Source: UBA1801 sp035353395
GTDB lineage: Bacteria > Acidobacteriota > Holophagae > Holophagales > Holophagaceae
Direction of reading: 5' to 3'
NCBI GenBank assembly: GCA_035353395.1
Contig: DAOPZL010000077.1
Coordinates: 1-10,714, forward strand
DNA length: 10,714 bases
Shown here: piece by piece, positions 6,577 to 10,714 of the stretch
How the letters are laid out: every line of letters starts with the position of its first letter
Position numbering within the stretch: position 1 is the stretch's first letter
Made by a program: the position numbers and the translations under genes
The notes under the pieces: model-generated
Told to the model about the DNA's origin: nothing
What the model saw: the letters and a program-made list of their open reading frames with translations, nothing else
Database searches by the model: none

Positions 6577-7494
6577 ATGACGACTCCGGAGACTTTCAAC
6601 TTCAGGCGGGCCCTTCCTTCCGACAGGGAGGCCGTGTCGGCGCTCTGCGCCAAGATCTGGGACGGCGACGACTATGTCCCCCGCTGCTTCGACGCCTGGG
6701 CGGCGGACCAGGCGGGCGAGTTCACGCTCTGCTTTGCCGGAGGCCATCTCGCCGGGGTCTCCAAGCTGACCTGGCTCGTTCCAGGGACGGCCTGGCTCGA
6801 GGGACTCCGCAAGGATCCCGATCTCCCGGTGAAGGGTGTCGGTACGGCCCTCTGCAGGCGCTACCTTCAGCGCCTGGCGCACGCTGAAGGACTGGAACAC
6901 GTCCGCTTCTCCACCTATTTCGCGAACCACGCTTCCATCAGGCTCAACGAGGCCCTCGGCTTCGAGCACATCGCCACCGCCAGCAAGAAGTACATCGGCC
7001 CGGAGATCCTGGGAAAGCGAAGGCTGGAGACCGGACCCGCGGATCCGCGCGTGGAGGTGGTGCGGAACGGGGAGCTGGTCTTCCCGTTCATCCGCGCCTC
7101 GGGCTGGTTCGGCCCCTTCATCCACCAGAGCTGGCGTTCCTACGCATGGTCGGAGGCCTTCTTCCGGGAGCGCTACCTGGACCGCGGCCACTGCCTCGGC
7201 ATCCTGGCGGACGAGCGGCTCAAGGCCCTGGGCGCAGCCTGCATCGAGCCTTTCAAGGGCGTGGGCGCCTTGCCCTTCTTCGATGCCGAGGACCTGGACA
7301 GCGCGGCGATCCTGCTGGCGGCGGTGGAGCGGCGCTTCGCCCTGGAGGGCGTCGCCGAAGCCGACGCCATCGTCCCCCGGGGAACCGAACGGGCCCTGCG
7401 CCTCCTCGATACGCTGGGCTGGAAAAGCGAGGAGCAAGAGGAGGACTACGTTCTCTACGAGCTGCCCCTGGAGAAGCTGGCCGCCTATCGCTAG
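6577..7494 (+). CDS. GNAT-family N-acetyltransferase with a second C-terminal domain
   Basis: The 305-residue protein is about twice the length of a single GNAT domain. Residues 6-145 form a GNAT fold: FRRALPSDREAV opens it, WLEGLRKDPDLPVKGVGTAL (73-92) is the acetyl-CoA binding motif A (with the usual first Arg/Gln replaced), and the N-x-x-S...LNEALGFE segment (117-130) is motif B. Residues about 160-305 may be a divergent second GNAT-like domain, ending in LRLLDTLGWKSEEQEEDYVLYEL, which resembles the LGF-x...Y end of the fold but without a clear acetyl-CoA loop. Segments such as IWDGDDYVPRCFDAW followed by EGLR-x-DP recall the histidine-acetyltransferase/NAT16-like branch; this is a recollection, not a search, so substrate stays unknown. 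The gene is divergent from the oxidoreductase, and its TAG overlaps the stop of the ABC-F gene. Confidence 0.82.
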   Translation: MTTPETFNFRRALPSDREAVSALCAKIWDGDDYVPRCFDAWAADQAGEFTLCFAGGHLAGVSKLTWLVPGTAWLEGLRKDPDLPVKGVGTALCRRYLQRLAHAEGLEHVRFSTYFANHASIRLNEALGFEHIATASKKYIGPEILGKRRLETGPADPRVEVVRNGELVFPFIRASGWFGPFIHQSWRSYAWSEAFFRERYLDRGHCLGILADERLKALGAACIEPFKGVGALPFFDAEDLDSAAILLAAVERRFALEGVAEADAIVPRGTERALRLLDTLGWKSEEQEEDYVLYELPLEKLAAYR

Positions 7495-9386
7495 TCGAGG
7501 ATTCCCTCCCACTCCGCGTACAGCTTCGCCAGCGTCCGGCCGATGGCCGCGGCCTCGCCGACGGCGCGGCCCGCCTTGGCGAACTCCCGGGCGGCGTTGG
7601 CCTCCAGCGACAGGCGCTCGAGGTCCGCCTTGCGCCGTTCCTCCGCGTCGATGCGCGCCTCCAGGATCAGCCGCCTGGCCTCCTTCGAGTCCTTCTCCTT
7701 GGCGGGAGGCGCCGTCTTCCTGGGCCGCGCCACGGCGGCTCCCCGCCGCTCGATCCGCCCCGAGGTCCTGCCGTTCCTGGAACCCACGTCCCGCCAGTAC
7801 TCCGAGAAGGTGCCCTCGTAGGCAGTGAAGGTCTCCTGTTCCATGACGATGATGCGCTCCGCCACCTTCTCGAGGAACCAGCGGTCGTGGGAGACCGCGA
7901 GGATGGTGCCGCCGAAGTCGGCGAGCCCCTCCTCGAGCGCCTCGCGGCCTTCGATGTCCAGGTGGTTGGTGGGTTCGTCCAGGACCAGGAAGTTGGCGCC
8001 GAGGAAGACCGCCCGCGCGATCTGGAGACGGTTCCGCTCGCCGCCGGACAGGGTCTCGATCCTGGCCTCGACCACGGACCGGTCGAAGAGGTAGCGCTTC
8101 AGCAGGCGGACGACCTCCTCCTCCCGGGCCCCCAGGGCGGCGAATTCCTGGCCCACGGTGCGGCCCGCCGAGAAGACTTCCTGCTCCTGGGCGCAGTAGC
8201 CGACCACCATGCTCGGCCCCACGCGGATGGGGCCGCCCTCGTCCCACTTCCCTTCGGCGGCCACCAGGTCCCGGAGGAAGGAGGTCTTCCCGCTCCCGTT
8301 GGGCCCCACCAGGGCGGCGCGTTCCCCGACCAGGAGGTCCAGGTCGGCCCCCTTGAACAGAATCCGGTCGCCGAAGGCCTTGTCGTAGCCGCGCACCATC
8401 AAGGCGCAGTCGGCCCTGGACGCCGCTCCCGTGAAGGCGACCTGGAGCCTACCCCGGTCGAGGTCCGGCCTTTCCGCCGCCCGCTCCTTCTCGCGTTCCA
8501 GTTGCGTGCGCCGGGCCCGGAGCCGCTTGCCCCAGGCTGGATCCGGCCTCGCCCGGGCGATCTCGGCGAACCGCTTCACCAGGGCCTCGAGCCGCTCGAT
8601 CCGCCTGCGGTCGGCCTGCCACTCTCGTCCCTGGGCCGCGGCCTTGCCCAGCTTCTCGAGGCGGTAGGCGGAATACCCCCCGGTGTAGGCGGTCAGACGC
8701 CCGTCCTCCAGCTCCAGGATCCGGTCGACGCAGCGGTCCAGCAGGAAACGGTTGTGGGAGACCATGAGCACGGCTCGCCGCTCGCCCCGGATGAACTCCT
8801 CCAGCCAGGCCTGTCCGGCGAAGTCCAGGTGGTTGCCCGGTTCGTCCAGCAGGAGGAGATCGGGAGCCTCGGCCAGCGCGGCGGCGAGTGCCAGCACGTT
8901 CTTCTCGCCGCCGGACAGCGTCGAGGCCAGGGACTCCGTCACGGCCTCCAGTCCCGCCCGGGCCAGCAGCCGCCGGGCCTGGTCCCCCGCGTGGTCCCCG
9001 CCCAGGGCGTCGAAGCGGGCGCGGGCTTCCACGTAGGACTCGAGCAGCTTCTCGTGGTCCCCGGGCCGTTCGAGGGCCTCCTCGATGGCCCGCAACCCGG
9101 AGGCGGCGCCCTGGACCGGAAGGCAGAGCACCTCCAGGCAGGTGAGGCCTTCCGGAGGCTCGTAGCGCTGCGGGACGAGGCGCGTGCGGAATCCCCGCTG
9201 CCGCTTCAGCGTGCCGGTGTAGTCCGGATCAAGGCCGGCGAGGATCTTCAGGAGGCTGGTCTTCCCGCAGCCGTTCCGCCCCACGAGGGCGATCTTCTCG
9301 CCGGCCTCGACGGCGAGATCGACCTTCCCGAACACGGGCGTCCCCGCCCATTCCTTGCCAAGCTCGCTGCATTCGATCAGGGGCAT
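7491..9386 (-). CDS. ABC-F family ATPase (ribosome-associated type)
   Basis: Soluble 631-residue protein with two ABC ATPase domains and no membrane segment, typical of ABC-F factors that bind the ribosomal E site and assist stalled translation or give antibiotic protection. Domain 1: Walker A GRNGCGKTS (36-44), signature LSGGE (157-161), Walker B LLLLDEPGNHLD (177-188), switch SHN (210-212). A charged linker (about 245-315, many Arg/Glu) is the presumed P-site tRNA interaction helix pair. Domain 2: Walker A GPNGSGKTS (361-369), signature LSGGERN (446-452), Walker B LDEPTNHLD (469-477), SHD (499-501). A basic segment and an Arg/Glu-rich coiled-coil-like tail (about 565-631) end the protein, as in Uup/YheS-type members. 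Domain 1 deviates from DEPTNHLD and SHD. GAGGAA lies 5 nt before ATG 9386. The gene starts 15 bp after the HAD-Nudix gene and is probably co-transcribed. The subfamily cannot be fixed by eye, hence no symbol. Confidence 0.92.
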   Translation of the reverse strand: MPLIECSELGKEWAGTPVFGKVDLAVEAGEKIALVGRNGCGKTSLLKILAGLDPDYTGTLKRQRGFRTRLVPQRYEPPEGLTCLEVLCLPVQGAASGLRAIEEALERPGDHEKLLESYVEARARFDALGGDHAGDQARRLLARAGLEAVTESLASTLSGGEKNVLALAAALAEAPDLLLLDEPGNHLDFAGQAWLEEFIRGERRAVLMVSHNRFLLDRCVDRILELEDGRLTAYTGGYSAYRLEKLGKAAAQGREWQADRRRIERLEALVKRFAEIARARPDPAWGKRLRARRTQLEREKERAAERPDLDRGRLQVAFTGAASRADCALMVRGYDKAFGDRILFKGADLDLLVGERAALVGPNGSGKTSFLRDLVAAEGKWDEGGPIRVGPSMVVGYCAQEQEVFSAGRTVGQEFAALGAREEEVVRLLKRYLFDRSVVEARIETLSGGERNRLQIARAVFLGANFLVLDEPTNHLDIEGREALEEGLADFGGTILAVSHDRWFLEKVAERIIVMEQETFTAYEGTFSEYWRDVGSRNGRTSGRIERRGAAVARPRKTAPPAKEKDSKEARRLILEARIDAEERRKADLERLSLEANAAREFAKAGRAVGEAAAIGRTLAKLYAEWEGILD

Positions 9387-9401
9387 GAAGATTCCTCGGG
9401 A

Positions 9402-10589
9402 TCACGGCCGTTCCGCGGCGTAGGCGCGCAGGGTCGTGAGGTGCATGGGGTAGAAGCGGCCCGGAGAAGTCTCCAGGAGCGACCGGAGCTCCTCGATGGG
9501 CATCCAGCGGACGTCGCGGGATTCGTCGCTGCCCGTGGCACGCAGGGCCTCGACCTCGCAGAGGAAGGTCTGCACCATGATCGGGTAGCTTCCCCTCAGG
9601 TTCTGGGCGCTGGCGTAAGGCCGGTAGCTCAGCACGCGGTAGCCCCCCAGCTCGACCGTCACGGCCTCATCCTCGCCCTGGATCCAGGTCACCTCGCAGC
9701 CTGTCTCCTCCCGGATCTCCCGCCGGAGGCAGTCGTAGATGTTCTCGAAGGCCCGGATCTTCCCCGCCGGGATCTCCAGCAGACCTGTCTCCAGCGGCGC
9801 CCCGGCCTTGGCCCGCTCCTGGACGAGGAGCCATTCCTCCCCTCCGGCGCGACGGCGGATGATCCCGGCCGCCCCGGGGATGGCGAAGTCCTCCAGGGGC
9901 GCCGGCCGCCGTGCCGCCGCCTCCGCGAAAAGGCGCTCGGCCTGGGCGACGACCTCCGCAGGGGTTCCGGCGAGAGCGGCCGCTCCATGCCCCAGCAGTT
10001 CCTCCTCGGATCCGTATCCGTAGGTGACGCCGATGCTCCGGATCCCGCACGTCGAGGCCCCCGTCATGTCGTGTTCGCGGTCCCCCACCATCAGGGCGTC
10101 TTCCGGACCGAGGGACTCGGCGGCGAGGAGGTGCGCGAGGAGTTCGCCCTTGTCGGAGCGCGTCCCGTCCAGCTCGCTCCCGTAGGTGCCGTCCAGGAGC
10201 GGGGAAAGCCCGAAGTGGTCGAGGATGCGCTCGGCGAAGACGCGGGGCTTGGACGTCGCCACGAAGGTCCGGAAGCCTCTCGCCCTCAGGCCGGACAGCA
10301 TCTCCGGGATCCCGGCGTAGAGGTCGTTCTCGAAGAGGCCGATCGTGGAGAACCGGTCCCGGTATCGGGCCACAGCCGCGGCGAGGATCGAGGGATCCTC
10401 CGTGTCGAGGAGCCTCGCGAAGGAATCCTGGAGCGGGGGCCCGATGCACCACAGCAGCTCGTCCTCTCCCGGAGGCACCTTGCCCATGGACGCCAGGGCG
10501 TGCTGGATGCTGCGCGTGATGCCGATCTTCGGATCGGTGAGCGTTCCATCCAGATCGAAGAGCACGGCTCTCGACATCTTCCCTTCCAT
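9402..10589 (-). CDS. HAD-family phosphatase fused to a Nudix hydrolase
   Basis: One uninterrupted 395-residue frame encodes two enzymes. Residues 5-225 are a HAD phosphatase of the phosphoglycolate-phosphatase/PpaX-like group: motif I LFDLDGTL with D12 and D14, a helical cap (about 20-88), motif II ATSKP with S113, motif III K147, and motif IV GDREHD with D170 and D174. Residues about 233-395 are a Nudix domain with a complete box, G276-x5-E282-x7-R290-E-I-x-E-E-T-G-C298, inside the segment LLEIPAGKI...EETGC that resembles ADP-ribose-pyrophosphatase-like members. All catalytic residues are present in both halves, so both should be active. A Nudix enzyme releasing a phosphorylated product and a phosphatase removing that phosphate would make a coherent nucleotide or sugar-nucleotide clearing enzyme; this is inference. 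ATG 10589 is chosen for GAGGTGA upstream; in-frame ATG 10577, directly before SRAVLFDLDGTL, is a possible alternative. The gene precedes the ABC-F gene by 15 bp. Confidence 0.9.
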   Translation of the reverse strand: MEGKMSRAVLFDLDGTLTDPKIGITRSIQHALASMGKVPPGEDELLWCIGPPLQDSFARLLDTEDPSILAAAVARYRDRFSTIGLFENDLYAGIPEMLSGLRARGFRTFVATSKPRVFAERILDHFGLSPLLDGTYGSELDGTRSDKGELLAHLLAAESLGPEDALMVGDREHDMTGASTCGIRSIGVTYGYGSEEELLGHGAAALAGTPAEVVAQAERLFAEAAARRPAPLEDFAIPGAAGIIRRRAGGEEWLLVQERAKAGAPLETGLLEIPAGKIRAFENIYDCLRREIREETGCEVTWIQGEDEAVTVELGGYRVLSYRPYASAQNLRGSYPIMVQTFLCEVEALRATGSDESRDVRWMPIEELRSLLETSPGRFYPMHLTTLRAYAAERP

Positions 10590-10592
10590 GCG

Positions 10593-10599
10593 TCACCTC
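10593..10599 (-). promoter_or_regulatory. Ribosome binding site of the HAD-Nudix gene
   Basis: The minus strand reads GAGGTGA (10599 to 10593), ending 3 nt before ATG 10589, with the GAGG core 6 nt away. This favours 10589 over the in-frame ATG at 10577. TTAATC (10611 to 10606) just upstream is a poor -10 candidate. Confidence 0.6.
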
Positions 10600-10617
10600 T
10601 GTCCTGATTAAGCCACA

Positions 10618-10673
10618 CCTCCCGCCGCCCCCGGAAGGGAGGCCCGGAAGATGCGCCCCGTCCGCGCGGGAGG
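10618..10673. repeat. Inverted repeat in the gap before the HAD-Nudix gene
   Basis: CCTCCCGC (10618-10625) is the exact reverse complement of GCGGGAGG (10666-10673), around a 40-nt GC-rich centre. The centre holds a direct repeat CCCGGAAG (10630-10637 and 10643-10650). It lies between the possible gene end at 10676 and the HAD-Nudix start, so it could be part of a terminator for the upstream gene, but there is no U-run. In such GC-rich sequence an 8-bp match may be chance. Confidence 0.25.
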
Positions 10674-10675
10674 GA

Positions 10676-10714
10676 CTACTTCTTCGGGATGGCGGGGCGG
10701 GCGCCCGTCAGCCG
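10676..10714 (-). CDS. Possible C-terminal end of an upstream gene
   Basis: On the minus strand an open frame enters from the right edge and ends RLTGARPAIPKK-stop (TAG at 10678 to 10676). Twelve residues are too few to identify a family. A basic -KK end, correct strand and an 86-bp gap before the HAD-Nudix gene make a real gene end plausible, but it could be noncoding. Confidence 0.3.
   Translation of the reverse strand, partial: RLTGARPAIPKK

Noticed and set aside
6495..6653. 53-codon N-terminal extension of the oxidoreductase
   Set aside because: It would overlap the divergent GNAT gene; ATG 6494 has a good ribosome binding site and the normal family N-terminus.
7146..10607. A very long plus-strand open frame of 1153 codons
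   Set aside because: It lies antisense to the ABC-F and HAD-Nudix genes, which have full catalytic motifs. Its translation is low-complexity Gly/Pro/Arg/Leu-rich, the usual shadow of GC-rich codon bias.
10630..10650. Direct repeat CCCGGAAG, two copies
   Set aside because: Only two 8-bp copies in very GC-rich sequence; no sign of a repeat array or attachment site.

Overview
This is a GC-rich bacterial chromosomal stretch (by eye in the upper 60s percent GC) densely packed with ordinary housekeeping and metabolic genes. I see no tRNA, rRNA, insertion sequence, CRISPR array or phage gene. A GT9 (lipopolysaccharide-type) glycosyltransferase suggests a Gram-negative, LPS-making organism. The mix of a GlgC, an RNase R without a helix-turn-helix, a cytidylate-kinase-like protein and a HAD-Nudix fusion would suit an Acidobacteriota (Holophagae-type) or similar soil/sediment bacterium. 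That taxonomic guess is inference only.

Layout, left to right. (1) 1-758, minus: the N-terminal 252 residues of a GT9 heptosyltransferase-like protein, running off the left edge. (2) 759-893: divergent promoter region. (3) 894-2195, plus: glgC, glucose-1-phosphate adenylyltransferase. (4) 2275-4590, plus: rnr, RNase R. (5) 4591-4766: an unusually AT-rich intergenic/leader region with promoter elements and an interrupted inverted repeat. (6) 4767-5441, plus: cytidylate-kinase-like protein with a near-perfect Shine-Dalgarno. (7) 5475-6494, minus: YdgJ/IolW-like Gfo/Idh/MocA oxidoreductase, convergent with the kinase across a 16-bp palindrome. (8) 6577-7494, plus: two-part GNAT acetyltransferase, divergent from the oxidoreductase. 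(9) 7491-9386, minus: ABC-F ATPase whose stop codon overlaps that of the GNAT gene. (10) 9402-10589, minus: a fused HAD phosphatase plus Nudix hydrolase, 15 bp upstream of the ABC-F gene and probably co-transcribed with it. (11) 10676-10714, minus: possible last codons of a further gene.

How the genes work together: this looks like a mosaic of short transcription units rather than one pathway. glgC makes ADP-glucose for glycogen, but no glgA, glgB or glgP is in view. RNase R and the ABC-F protein both act on RNA or translation but are far apart and on opposite strands. The HAD-Nudix/ABC-F pair is the most likely two-gene operon. The most distinctive features are the HAD-Nudix fusion, a repeated arrangement in which a -10-like TANNNT hexamer lies 6-7 nt upstream of a start codon (suggesting leaderless mRNAs for three genes), and the structured AT-rich leader of the kinase-like gene. 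I found no convincing undescribed multi-gene system.
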